NCBI RefSeq assembly: GCF_947507565.1
Contig: NC_089186.1
Location: 1,426,001 to 1,490,000, forward strand
Length of the DNA: 64,000 nt
Reading direction: 5' to 3'
Source of the DNA: Oscarella lobularis
Taxonomy: Eukaryota; Porifera; Homoscleromorpha; Homosclerophorida; Oscarellidae
Positions 48,330-60,728 of this stretch are shown here, one piece after another. Numbering within the stretch: position 1 is the first letter of the stretch; each line of letters starts with the position of its first letter. The notes beneath the pieces are model-generated. The model had not been told where the DNA came from. It saw only the letters and a program-made list of their open reading frames with translations, and made no database searches. The translations under genes and the position numbers were made by a program.

Positions 48330-49110
48330 TATAGTCTGTGTCGACGCAGAAAGCGTCAATTGAAAGAGATCGAGCCTTTGGTTGCCATATTCAAAGCTCT
48401 TGTTTACCCTGTTGCATTGCTGTATCAGTTGTCAATAAAGCTGTGAGTGGGATTTTTTTGAATTACAGACAGGTGCTGTCGATTCTTCTGCTGTTGAGAA
48501 GCTTCTTATGAGGACAGAGCCAATACTGTTAGTACTATATATACCGCTTCATCTCTTGAATTTTGCCTTTCTTTGCTCAGCATCACAGAAATCCTTCGTC
48601 TAAAGTAGTGCCGGCCAAATATAGCATCTATTCATCCTCTCTCACTCGCGCTTCGTCAAGTGAGCGTTTCTGCATGCTCGGAATCAACCGTGAGCGCCAT
48701 AATTTGAACGTGCTTGTAGCCAACTCGGAATTAGATTCACCCGTTCCACTGAAATCAAAGGTATTCTTCACTCCACCGAGTGGAATTGTTCATTGAGCTA
48801 AAAGCGTCGATGTAGAAAGTGTCAATTGAAAGAGGTGCAGCTTCCGGCTGCCAAATTCAAAGCTGCTGTTTACCTTGCAGGCGTATGTTGCGTCAGCCGC
48901 CACTGCAGGTGTCGCTGAGATCCTGTTTGGCAAACTAAGAGAGATAGATATTATGCTGTCAATTCCTCTGTTGAGAGGAGGAGAACACAGTCAACACGTC
49001 GGTTTCTTACGAGGACAGAGCCTACTGTATACAAACCACTTCTCAGCGGAATTCTTTTGCCAAAAGTAGAATATCATTTCCCTTGTTGGAGAAGCGCATT
49101 TCTATACTCT
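48330..49110 (-). pseudogene. Two tandem FN2/stalk relics between G8 and G9
   Basis: Two similar units, about 48330-48650 and 48790-49110, each contain sequence like the start of a stalk exon (caggtgctgtcgattctt; tgctgtcaattcctct), the end of an FN2 exon (gaggacagagcc) and FN2 middle parts (aagtagtgc or similar). Both start with cagaaagcgtcaattg-like sequence, itself similar to an FN2 segment and also found in the relics near 16.7 and 29.2 kb. All frames are broken. They sit where the other K-to-A intervals carry a relic. Confidence 0.55.
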
Positions 49111-50142
49111 CTGGGGGCAGGGTCTCCAGCTCGTACCGTGCGAGTACGCATATATCTTATCTAGTAAAGAATTTAGCACGTAGATTGCTCGATTTCCCGA
49201 TCTCTCTCACGTCGTAATATCCTAGTCGACTGCCTTTCCATTTGTTCTTCCTCCGATGACAACAACCGGTCCCGCACTACTCATGGAGGAGCAATAAACG
49301 CCGTGCACGCTAAGAGAGGGAGCCGGAGTCTTCCGAGTACGTTCAAATGCAAGGAGAAGACGCAGGCCCAATATTGTACGGGATTTCTGCCGTAGGGACT
49401 TAAAAAACCAGTGACGTCATTATTCCTCTAACCGATGTTTCTGGCACTCGCTTAGGGTTAGGGACCTTAGTTGCGCTTGCGGCATTTGAACAGAGGCGCT
49501 TGCGTCAGCTTGGAAAAGGCATTCCCGGTCCAAAATGGCTTGTTCCTTTATAGGGACCCTAATTCCCCTCATACGAGATGGGCACAAGTGTGCCACTGAT
49601 TCTTTCGCCAGAGCTTTTGCTTATGTCATTCGGAGAAGAGGAGTTGTGCATATGAGGTGTATGCGTGAGCTGACGTCGTCGTCTCTGATTAATTGCATGG
49701 GCTGCGCACTGCATGCATGCATGTAGATGTGGAGAGCACCAGCTCCCAGACGATTTTTCCAACGGTCATATGGCGAGATAGTATATACATGTATACCTAC
49801 TGTAGTCTTATATAGGCACGCTGTCTTCGTGATTTCTCGACGGTTACTCCGGGTCTAACCTCCCACACTTCAGTCATAGATCGCTCGGACGAGGCTTTCC
49901 TATAACGAGGCCCATCGCAGAAGGGCAGAGCATTCCGAGAGAATAAGAAGGACACAGTGAGAGTTTGAACGTACCGTAGGAATTCGAAGAGCTGCCTTTT
50001 AGAGCCGACATACATGCCAGGCAACGTCAGATCGAGAGTTGCTAAAACGAAAAAGAACAACGTGTTGAAACAAAGTGGAAAAATAAAACGGTCTGACTCC
50101 GCGTCGATCGGGCGGTTCAAAAGCGTCACGATGAGACTTCTC
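49111..50142. other. Intergenic, downstream of G9
   Basis: About 1030 bases. The portion from about 49800 resembles the 3' flanks of G4 and G6 (gaagagctgcc, tttagagcc). Between about 49120 and 49800 I see no gene and no convincing resemblance to family exons. Confidence 0.5.
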
Positions 50143-53100
50143 TCACAGTCTTTCGGTGTGGTCATAGTCGTCGCCTGCGCGAGACGTCGCGGGAAATCCT
50201 GGGCCCGATTCCGTTGAGAATCGAAGAGTGCTGTAAAGCTGGCTTTGAAAATCAGACTCGGCGAAACCGAGCCTGTTGTACGTTGATTCTATTTCTTCGC
50301 GATTCTCCTGGATCCCTTCTACAGTGACGAAATCGCTTTCGCTTTCTCTCTGATCTGCTTCCGCTGGTGCTCGACTTAGAATGAAGACCGACGAAGTAGT
50401 ATTGCTTTTGGAGTCACCGTATAGCGGGTTAGGGTCGAGGTCGAATGCATAATTTTGTTGTCTTTTTGTTTTACTTTTCTTCCATCGCCTAAAGACAAAC
50501 CTTGTGTCTAAATATTGTAAGATACTTACTTCTCTTACCACGCAATGACTGCTATAATTAGACTAAGCAGCACTAGTGCTCCACTTGCCGATCCCACAAT
50601 GATTGCCAGAGTGGAAGGTAAACTGTTCTGCAGTGTTCCAACGCTGCCATTTTCCGTTGCAGTTGGAAACGTTGACGTCTCCGCAAAAGAACTGCTCACG
50701 GGTGTTTCTGATGCTGCGCTATTTGAAGAGATCATAGTTGCAGAAGGAGCTGTCTTCCCACGAACCGTAGTCAAAAAGTCGCTGATTGCAGCAGAAGTCG
50801 TCGAGACAGCAGAAGTCGTAGCAGCCGCAGTCAAAGAGACAGCAGTTGCCGCAGCAGTATTCGAAGTTGTTCTTACAGCAGCGGTAGTTGAAGAAGGAGA
50901 AATTGTTGCTGAGACCGTAGTCGAGGCAGTACTCCTTGAACCCGTTGGTGAAACAGAAGCGGCCGTAGAAGCAGTCTGCAGGAACGTAGTTGTAGCAGTG
51001 GCCTTTGAAGAATCAGTCGAGATTGAAATTGCAGTATCCATAGTTGTGGAAGATACAGTAGAACTCGAGACTGCAGTTGAGACAGCAACAGTCCTTGAAT
51101 TCGTCGGTGAGACTGGCGCCGTTGAAATGCTTGACGTTGCGCGAGGAACTGTAGTTGAAGAAGGCGTGCGTGCGGCATTTGACGCTGTAGGAGGAGATGA
51201 AGACGTCTCTGATGTTGTGTGAGGTGAGTCCGAAGAAGTTGTAGGAGAGACAGTAATTGTAGCAGACGTAGTCGAAGTCGTAGGTGAGACCGTCGCTGCG
51301 GCGACCGTACTAGGAGCCGCGGTCGTAGGCGTTGCCGTGGTAAAAATGGCAAGGCAGGTACCGTCAATTCGTCCACTGACAGGAGGAGAGTAAGTGGGTA
51401 AAGATAGAGAAATCGACGGTTCTAAATAAATAAATAACAAATAAAGAAATTCCTTCTTGTGTAAAAAGCTTCTCACTAGGACAAAGACAGTACGCCCACT
51501 CTTTCATTGCCTGGCCTCCGTCGTTCTTTATTGAACACCAAGGAGCGTCACGATCAAAAGAAGTGCACTCGAAAAACCGCTTCCCTTTATAGACGAACGG
51601 AAAGACGCATTTGTCGTTACCATCCGAGTCTCCACCACACACATAATTTACAATAGACACATCTGGAAAGCAAACCGAAATAATAAGAATTAGAAAATTT
51701 GAAATTTATTCATGCAGTACCATTGGTGCACTCATTAACGAAGCAATCGCGTTTGTCACCATCTGATTCATAACACCATGGCTTTGACCTTGTTTGCGGA
51801 TCAGGATTTCGACAATAGCTGTGATCACCAAGTCCGGCTGCTGCGTATTGAGACACGGGAAACGTCGTAAATTGTTTCCACGAAACGCAACTGTTATCCG
51901 TATTCAATCCCCTATACCCGTACCCATTGTCCAGCGAGCTGTAACATGTCGTGTCTAAAAAATGACAGTAAAAATAAAAAGCATGTCGCTAACGGCAAAA
52001 GACCTACCCTCGCACTCGTCTATGTTGCAGTAGGTCCAGTTGAGACATCCACCTGTGTTGTCCGTGTAGCACCACGGCATCGTTCGATTCTCCGATATAG
52101 GATTGCGACAATACGAATGATTGCCCAAACCCGATTCCGGATACAAAGCTAATAAATTTGAGTAGGTGCTCAGCTCCGACCAGTTGAGACACGATTGGCC
52201 ATCGGCGCTAACGGAAGTCGTCCCACGATAGTACGTACCACGATACAGAGTCCGACGACATTCTATGCATTAAGATGAGACATTTGAAACGTCTTATGCC
52301 CTATGTTACATACCTCTTCCATTGGTCGTTATACGTGCATAACTAGACGTAACGGAGCCTTGGTCTAACGAAACGGTAATTGCAAAAACATAAGTAGTCG
52401 ACGGTGAAACGACGGAAGAATAAGGAAGAGATATATCCAGCAGGTCGTCGTTAAACTTGAGATCAGATGACGGAACCGTCGATCCATGGTAAACTTCAAA
52501 GTATTTTATATCGTATGACGTGTCGTCCTTGACAATTGCCGGCGGTCCGGTCCAACGAAATGTTCCTAAACCCGTGCTACCGTCGTATTCCAACTCCGGT
52601 GACGGTCCACTAGAAGACTCTAGAAAATGAGATCGTTAATAAGCGCTAACAAAAAAAATTGAAATTCCATACTATCTTCTCCAGTGCGCACTACTATCCA
52701 TTTACTGGGCACATGGGCGCCTGATCCGCTTTTCGCTGTGACTCGATACAAATACTCTGTAATGAAACATGAATAAAGAAAAGAACGCTATTAGGCTAGC
52801 CCTGGTAACGAACCTGTAAAGGCTTTGACCCCATTAGTATCCGTTAGACGTTCTTGGCCTTTTCCTTTTGAACCAACGTGAAGAACTTGATCCGCGCACG
52901 TTGGACCTTCCCACGTGAAGTCTGGACATCCGGCAAAGCTGACATTCGAGCTGAGGATTCTGTTCTTTACATAGTCGACCAGCTGTCCATTAACCTCAAA
53001 ATCTGCCAAACACCCTCCATAACTCGACACGTTCACGCCATACCCAAGCGCTTTTTCGACCATTGTTGGTGAACTTCCACTAGGTTCAAGGCCTCCGAGA

Positions 53101-54724
53101 AAAAAGTTTTGTATAATTTCAGAAGTATACGTCTGCACATTAGTAATTTTGGAGGGAGTGCTGTATGCAACGCCGTCGACGGTAACGACTATCGACGTTG
53201 TGTCTATTGCTAAGCTGACTGTGTGCCACGCGCCGTCACACAAGCTCCCTGTTCTCGGTCGAACGCGAATGAGGAAGGGTCCATCCGATCCCGCGTAGCC
53301 TTTTCTGTACCTCAAATCTAGTCCATTGACGCGTGACTCAAAGAAGAGAAATTCGCCTTTATCGTTGCTGTAAGCGGCCAGAAGAAGACCGTTAGACCAG
53401 CTCGTTCGCAAACGAAAATTGAATATAAGTCGACCGCTCAACGTAGGTGACAGCGTCAGTTTTGCGTAACCAGTTCCTCGGAAATGCATTCCGGCCTGAA
53501 CAGCGGGTGGACAGCCATTGGTAATCCAGCGAACATTATCATAGCTCTGGCTTTTCAGTAAATCAAATAGTTTGAGATCTTCAAGCTGACCGATATTCAT
53601 GCACCCAATGAATCCGTCTGTTTGAGAAAAAACGCCGGGTTTAACGTACTGAGTCGAGGTCAGTCCACCAACGTAAACTCTGTCCACACTAACGTCAATA
53701 TCCCTGCCTTTATTAACGCCCTTAGATGTTTTAGTTCCATCAACAGTAAGTTTGAGAGTTTCTGAATCCTTATCTCTCTTCTCCGCCTCTACCGTATGAA
53801 ACTGACCGTCATTCAAAGTCACTGTTGTAGAAAGATCTACAGAGTCTTTATCGCTTTTCACCGCGAATTTCAACCTCCCATTCGTCAACTGTAGGTATGC
53901 ATACGTCGACCAATCACTTCTGAAAGCAACAAAGAGAAGGCCATTAGGAGCCAACGTTCTAAATGTTAGTGTCGTTTTAAATTTCTTTCCGCCATCAAAA
54001 GGATCATTGGAGAATTTGATGTAGCCAAAGCCTTCAAAAAATAATCCGGCAACGGCACTTGGTTGACTTGCGGGAACGTATCTTCTCTCTATAACGTATT
54101 GCGTGTTGCTGTCTTCATTTGAATGCTTTTGCCACTCAAGTTGAACTGACGACTTGGTCACCACCAGCGGACGCAGATAACGGTCACTCTGTAGACCTAA
54201 AATAACATCTTTATTATCAAACAATAGGCACTGCAGAAAAAAAATACCGGAAATACAAGTGTAGGACACGCTCAGCAACATTCTGCCTGAGCACGCTGTT
54301 CCAAAAGTAACATCAGCAGCCTTGACCCTGCAATAGTTCTTGTACTGGCACGCTGTCCTCACAACGTCAACAGCGCTGGACGAGAACGAATGAATCGTCT
54401 CACATTCAATTGAGTATCTACTCTTACCTAGACGAGCCGCAAGCAGGAGTAACCGAAGTTCGCGATACGCAGTTGTTCACTTCCTCGAACGTAGCAGAAC
54501 TAATCGCTATTAGCTTGCTTGTACAGTCGATTCTAAACGGCACAGTTGAGATCTCTAGCCACTCCCTCGTTATTGTCACTTACGTCACATCACCGTTGCA
54601 GGACGTTTTAAGCGACTGCGACTTTGTCCCTAACGTATAGACGTTATGTCACGGAAAGCTACTGAAGCCAAGCCAAACCTTCGTAGCTAAGAATGAGCGC
54701 GAATAAGGCAATTCGAAGAATCAT
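50143..54724 (-). CDS. G9: kinase-less (type A) receptor, two kringles
   Basis: Appears intact. Signal peptide ([15 protein letters not shown]) from 54724; lectin exons about 54.25-54.68 kb; FN3 first half plus LamG pair about 52814-54197; FN3 second half about 52671-52754; FN3 about 52315-52621; kringle 1 about 52011-52265; kringle 2 about 51722-51956; FN2 about 51475-51663; stalk plus TM 50539-51421; tail 50143-50488. The tail has NPLY, STYNRL-x11-YSTL and ends DYDHTERL, so the last YxxI of the other type A tails is YDHT here. The ectodomain and the first half of the stalk are very close to kinase-bearing G8. The tail and TM are close to G4 and G6. This is a second case of one ectodomain joined to two different tails. 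Confidence 0.9.
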
Positions 54725-54801
54725 TGTCAAGACGCTGGCCGCCTTCTCAATGCTCACTTTTCTCGAAAAAGGAAGCAAGGTCACGCCGAAGTTAATTAAT
54801 T

Positions 54802-54813
54802 AGAGTTCCCGTC
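54802..54813 (-). promoter_or_regulatory. Conserved upstream element, G9
   Basis: Sense strand GACGGGAACTCT, 78 bases upstream of the G9 ATG. Confidence 0.5.
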
Positions 54814-54984
54814 TACTATTAGCATATACTCCTCCTGCCGTCTTTCGCTCTCCGTAACACCAGGAATATAAGGAAGCAATTTTTGCTTACCTGACTTCTG
54901 CCAAAGAACGTGCGTCTAACTGAGCTCTGCACGAGTGAGTGTTTCTCCTCAATTGTTTGAAGCCAAATTTGAGCTAGTCTCAGG

Positions 54985-55085
54985 ATTATTTTTCATCATT
55001 CTTCGCTGAACACCGCGGCATTCGATCGTCAAAAGCAGTGCAGTCCAAATGAGGAAATGTAATTGAGAAAATCTGAAAAACAAAC
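54985..55085 (-). pseudogene. FN2 exon relic upstream of G9
   Basis: About 100 bases align with family FN2 exons: catcattcttcgctgaacac, then caccgcgg, then gtcaaaagcagtgcagtcc, followed by a gap to the exon-end-like aaatctgaaaaac. The middle of the domain is missing. It is a single decayed exon with no open frame. Confidence 0.6.
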
Positions 55086-55223
55086 ATAAGCAAATGCGTA
55101 AACACGACTTTTTTGGCATCTCAGCGTGACAGACAGAAGCACCTCTTTTATTAAGGCCTCACACCGCCTCAAAAAAATTTCTTGAAAAAGTGCAAACAGG
55201 AAAACCATAAAAAAAGAGAAACT

Positions 55224-55321
55224 ACGACAAAGCTCTCGGCGCTTCACCGGCGTTCTCGTCGGGAACGCCAATCACAGCAGCATCGGCAATATCGAAATGA
55301 GTCAAAAGCAAACCCCCAAGC
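55224..55321 (-). pseudogene. Short acyl-CoA synthetase relic downstream of G10
   Basis: Reads [15 protein letters not shown], then VIGVPDENAGEAPRAL, the region just after the conserved lysine-containing loop of adenylate-forming enzymes, then a stop. It matches exon B of the fragment at 35.9-36.2 kb but is in frame where that copy is shifted, and it lacks the upstream exon: sequence jumps straight to the shared 3' flank near 55322. The two copies therefore derive from one insertion that was duplicated with its receptor neighbours and then decayed differently. Confidence 0.8.
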
Positions 55322-55682
55322 TGCCTTCTCACTATCAGAACAATTGAAGCAGCAGTCGGTTTTCGCGTGAAAAAATGGGGGACACTCCTACACTGCAATT
55401 GACTTCAGAAGCCCGTGGCAGCACGACGTCACGCCAGAAGGGAAGCGCAACGCTAAACTCGCCGTTAGAACGTACCAGAGGAGAGGAGACGACCCTAACT
55501 TTACTACGGGTCTCATCGAAGCTCCCGTATTAAAAGCATTTTCCTGCAGTTTCTCGCCACCCACACGCACTAGAATGATGCCTCTCAAGCCGAAATCTAT
55601 TCCAGGCAACGTCAAATAGTTGCTAAAACGAAAAGTAACAAAATGATAGACAAAATAGAAAAAAGAACTGTCTGACTACGAG
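55322..55682. other. 3' flank of G10
   Basis: Homologous to 36431-36791. It includes an orphan copy of the upstream element at 55518-55529 and the conserved sequence next to the type B stop codon. No gene is supported. Confidence 0.5.
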
Positions 55683-58600
55683 TCATTTCTTCTGCGGTTG
55701 AACGGCGTCACGGTGTGAGAGCCTTTCAATGTGGTCATAGTCGTCTGCGCGAGACATTGATGGAAATTCTGGGCCCGATTGGGTTGAGAATTGAAGAGTG
55801 TTATAAAGACTGCCTCCTGATTGAAAATTAGACTCAGCGGCGAAATCCAGCCTATTGTACGTCGATTCCTCGCATTTCTCCCTTCCTCCTTCGATGCCGT
55901 ATATATACTCGAATTCGTTTTCTGTTTGCGTTTCTGCTGGCCGAAGAGTGAAGACTGACGAAGTAGCATTGGTAAAATCATACATTGGGTTAGGGCTAAG
56001 GTCGTAGTCTCCCGAAGGCTTTCCGTCGCTGTTGCCTCTTCGACAGGCAAAGACAGCAATCAAAATAGCAATAGCAATAGCGACAACTCCACCACCAACC
56101 CCTGCTCCAATGAAAACAAAAGACGAGCTGCCGCTATTAGCTGCTTTTGCTGGCGTTGATGTCGGTGTGCTTGCGAGCGACACTGCCGAACTGACTTGCT
56201 GAGACGTCGGCGTCGCGGTGGTGGCTGATTGCGAGTTACTTGACGTCTCCGACGTGTGCTGCGGCGGCTGAGAAGATTTCTTACTGGTTGGCGAAGTCGT
56301 ACGAAGAAAAGGTGTCGATGGAGCACCAGACGTCCGATATGTTGGCGTTCGAGACGGTGAGTTTGTGGATGGCGAAGGAGAGGAGGAGGAAGACGTAGGT
56401 GCCTTTGAAGGAATATCAGATGAAGGAGAGATACTTGAAGAGACTGCAGCCGCAGCTGCAGTAGTTGTAACAGCAGTATTCATAGGGACAGTAGTAGCAG
56501 TAGTTGAAGAGACTGTATTTGCCGCCGCAGATTTTGTACTCGATTGAGTTGGAGCAGAAGTATTTGAAGAGCCTGCAGATGGTGCAGCAGTTTCTGAACG
56601 GACAGTACCCAAAGGAATCTCAGTTGTAGTAGTCTGGACCGAAGACGTAGCAGCAGCCTGAGTAGTGAAGACTGTAGAAGAGGCAGAAGTAGAAGAGACT
56701 TCCGTTGGTGCAGAAGTATTAGAAAAAATTGTAGATGCAGCAGTTTTCATAGCCAAAGTCGTCGGCGAAGCCGTGGTAACGGCATTCGAACTTGCAGCAG
56801 GAGCTGTAGACACAGAAGCGGCATTTGACGGCGTCACTGAGGCCGTGGATGCGGTATCCAAAGTCGTAGAAGAGATCGTAGATACGGCCGCGGTCGTTGA
56901 AGCCGCAGTTGGTGCACTCGTACTAGCAGACGATGTCGGAGCCAAAGTCGTAGGAAGTTCCGTCGTTGTAACTGAAGGACAGGTGCCGTCGATTCGCTTA
57001 CCGGCAGGAGGAGGAGAAAAAGAGGGTTGAGGTACCGAATTGGACGGCTCTAAAATCGTGTTTAATTAAAACGAATATATTGCTTTCTATACCCTAGCCT
57101 GCTTACTCGGACAAAGGCAATAAGACCACATTTCCATAATACCATTGACATCATTCTTCGTTGAGCACCACGGAATGCCTTTCTCAAAAGAAGTGCACTC
57201 AAAATATCGTGTTCCATTGTAGATGAATGGAAAAATGCATTTGTTCTGGTCGGCTCCCGAGTTTCCTTCGCATACGTACGTTACGGAGGGAAAATCTGAA
57301 AAAAAACCATGTGGGTATCTAAGGTTAGAATAATAGTACAATACCGCTTGTGCACTTGTTGACGGAACAATCAATGATCGTTCCACCTGAACGATAACAC
57401 CACGGCTTTGATCTTGTTTGCGGATCCGGATTTCGACAGTTGCTGTGATGGCCAAGTCCGGCAGCTGCATATTGAGACACCGGAAACGTCGTAAACATAT
57501 TCCACGACTCGCAATTTTTATCCGTGCTGGATCCTCTATACCCGTACCCATTGTCCACCGTGCTGTAACAAACCAAATCTAAAATGTTGAAAGAATATTA
57601 GAAAGTATAGTGATACGGACGGCATGTAGACCGACCTTCGCAGACGTCTATGTCGCAGTAAGTCCAATCAAGACACCCGCCCGTGTCGTTCGTGTAGCAC
57701 CACGGCTTCGATCGACTTTCCGATATAGGGTTGCGACAATAGGAATGATTGCCCAAACCCGCTTCCGGATACAGAGCAACCAAATTTGAATACGTGCTCA
57801 GCTCTGACCAGTTGAGACACGATCTGCCGTCAGCGCTGACGGCCGTAGTACCTCGATAGTAAGTACCGTTATAGAAAGATCGAACACATTCTAGGAAATA
57901 AATGCTACCAATAAGCCATCAACGTCTTTAATTAATCTACCTCTGCCCTTTGTCGTTACATTAGCATAACCTGACGTGACGGAGCCTTGGACAAGTGTAG
58001 CAGTGATTGAAAATGTATATGCAGTCAACGCCGCTACATCAGAAATATGAGGAAGCGATACAGCTTGTACACTAATAAATGTGAGTGCCGATGATTGAAC
58101 AGCTGTTCCCGGGTAAATTTCCGAGTATTCTATATCATATGATGAGTCAGTTTTGACTATTGCAGGCGGTCCCGTCCATCTGAACGTTCCTTTCCCCTTT
58201 GTCCCGTCGTATTCCAGCTCCGGTAACGGGCCTTTTGACGAGGCTAAACGAAAATACGTCAAAAAAAAGGAGTCAAGTACAACAAAATACAATATGAATT
58301 ACCATCTTCTCCTGAGCGTACTACTACCCAATTACTAGGGACGAGAGCACCTGATCCGCTTTTAACTAAGACTTGATACAAATATTCTAAAATTTCATGC
58401 GTATACAAAACAAATACCATCCTGAAAATTGACCCACCTGAGAAAGCTTCAACTCCGCTAGTGTCTGTTAGGGTTTCTACACCTTTTCCCTCAATCCCAA
58501 CCTGAACAATTTGATCCTGACATGTTGGACCGTTCCAGGTAAAATCTGGACATCCGGCAAAGCTGACGTTCAAGCTGGCATTCCTCACTTTTGGAACGTC

Positions 58601-60378
58601 AATCAGTTTCCCATTGACCTCTAAATCCGCCAAACACCCTCCATAACTTGTCACGTTTACACCATATCCAAGAGCTATTTCGTCCATCGTTGGCGAAGCG
58701 CCCTTGTGCTCCATGCCACCGAGATAAAAGTTTTCCAGAATGCTGGACGAATACGCAAGCACATCGGTTATCTCAGATGAAGTTCGGTAAGAAACTCCGT
58801 CAACTGTAACAACGAAAGACGTCGTATCTGTTGTCATGTTGACAGCGTGCCACGCGCCGTCACATAAGCTCACGTCGTTAGGCTGAACGCGAAAGAGAAA
58901 AGGTCCATCTGCCGACTGGTCACCTTTCTTGTACCTCAGATCCAATCCATCGATGCGTGACTCTATGAAAAGAAATATCTCTTCATCGTTGCTGTAAGCG
59001 GCAAGAAGAAGACCGTTTGGCCAACTCGTTCGTAGTCTGAAACTGATTTGAAGCTGGGTGCTTGACGACGACGATAAAGTCAATTTTGCGTAACCAGTAC
59101 CTCGAAAATGCATTCCTTTGTCAACCGCTGGAGGACAGCCACTAGAGCTCAAGCGAACATTCTCGGAGCTTATGCTTCTCAATAAGTCAAACGCTCGATC
59201 ATCATCCAATTGATCGATTTGCATGCAACCAATGAAGGGCTCTGTGTGAGACAAGACACTTGAAGCTCTGACAACCTGGTCGGATGTGATTCCTCCAACG
59301 TAAACACTGTCAACACTAACATCTATGTCCCAGCCCTTTTGTACGTTCACAGACGTTACAGTTGTATCAACAGTGAGCATGAGGCCATCGGTATTTTGCT
59401 TTTTCTTTTCCGCACTTACTGTATGAAACTGTCCGTCATTTAACGCCACTGTCGTTGTAACGTCTGAAGAGCCTTTATCGCCTTTAACAGCAAATTTCAA
59501 CTTTCCATTTACCAGTTGAAGGTATGCATACGATGACCAATCGATTTTGAAAGCGACGAAGAGCAGACCATCTGGAACAAACGTTCGAAATGACAGTTTT
59601 GTTTTGAATGCTCTTCCGCCATCAAAAGGATCGTTGTAAAACTCGATGTAGCCAAATCCTTCAAAAGACATCCCGGCAATGGAACTAGGTTGACTTGCGG
59701 GAACGTATCTTTTCTCTACGACGTATTTAGTTTTGTCATTTTCCTGGTAATGCCTTTGCCACTCGAGTTGAACGGATGACTTTGTCACTACACGCGGAGA
59801 AGGATAACGGTCACCCAGTAGACCTACGAGTAAAACAACTAAAACCGCTGGGATCATAAGAAGTGAGCATCTACGTATATGCACCCGAAACACAAGAGTA
59901 TGACACACTCAGCAACATTTTGCCTGAGCACGTTGTTTCAAAAGAAACATTAGAAGCGCGCAACTCGCAGTAGCTCCGGTACTCGCATGCCGTCTTCACA
60001 ACGTCGATGGCGCTAGAAGAGACAGAAAGAATGGACATCCCTTTTCGATGCTTTAGATTATATACCCTTACGTTGACAAACTACAAGGGGGAGCCACTGC
60101 AGTTCCCGATCCGCAATCGGTCACTTCTTGGAACGTGACCAAACTAATCGTGATTAGATCGCTATTGCAGTTGATTCTAAAGGACGTTGCTAAGATAGGT
60201 AGTTATAGACCACATCTGAGCCAATTACTGGCCAAAGCCGTTGTCACAGGCGGTGAGAGTTAGCGAATTTGTCCCTAACAGAACGCTAATTAGCATCGTG
60301 GGTCGTTGAGTAGGTATCTAGGCCTACAGAACCTTGGCAGCACCAATATAGTACATAAATAGCAAAACGAATAATCAT
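55683..60378 (-). CDS. G10: kinase-less (type B) receptor, two kringles
   Basis: Intact type B gene. Signal peptide (MIIRFAIYVLYWCC) from 60378; lectin exons about 59.89-60.33 kb, with 8 Cys; FN3 first half plus LamG pair about 58439-59824; FN3 second half about 58303-58387; FN3 about 57945-58245; kringle 1 about 57636-57893; kringle 2 about 57345-57579; FN2 about 57106-57295; terminal exon 55683-57049 for stalk, TM and tail. The TM reads VFIGAGVGGGVVAIAIAILI. Tail motifs: GDYDLSPNPMYDF, EYIYGI, STYNRL, SLYNTL, DYDHIERL, then a C terminus ending QPQKK. Kringle 2 and FN2 keep all expected cysteines. It is the intact counterpart of G7. Confidence 0.92.
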
Positions 60379-60728
60379 GATTCTGAAGACTTCGTTTTGG
60401 GAAAGACAACGATGAGAAAAACACCCAAAACCCAAATAACGACAGCACGTGCCCCCACAAAGCTCCCGTATAACTGAAGTCCCGTTTCTTATTGGCTTTA
60501 ATTAAAAAATTTTTTAACTTAGACGAGATTACAAGACACGGAAACACTTAGCATGCTGCAGTGTTTGAAGCCTAAGAAAAGTTTCATCAAGAAAAATCAT
60601 TTATGTATGTTCATGTGCATGAGTGCATATGCACACGTATATGTATATAGAGGTAGATAGAAAGATCGTTCTCTACAGAAAAGGTAAAATGATTAAAATT
60701 CAAATAGAGTAGGCTAAGAATAGGCGCT
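60379..60728. other. Intergenic spacer G10-G11
   Basis: About 350 bases holding the G10 upstream element and the presumed G11 3' UTR, with a purine/pyrimidine-alternating stretch of ATGT/GCAC type at about 60600-60650 that also occurs at 41580-41630. No gene is supported. Confidence 0.55.
60459..60470 (-). promoter_or_regulatory. Conserved upstream element, G10
   Basis: Sense strand TACGGGAGCTTT, 81 bases upstream of the G10 ATG. Confidence 0.55.

Noticed and set aside
41683-54724. Neighbouring kinase and kinase-less genes as one locus with alternative ends
   Set aside because: Each unit has its own signal peptide exon, upstream element and full ectodomain, so separate genes fit better. Read-through or trans-splicing cannot be excluded without transcripts.
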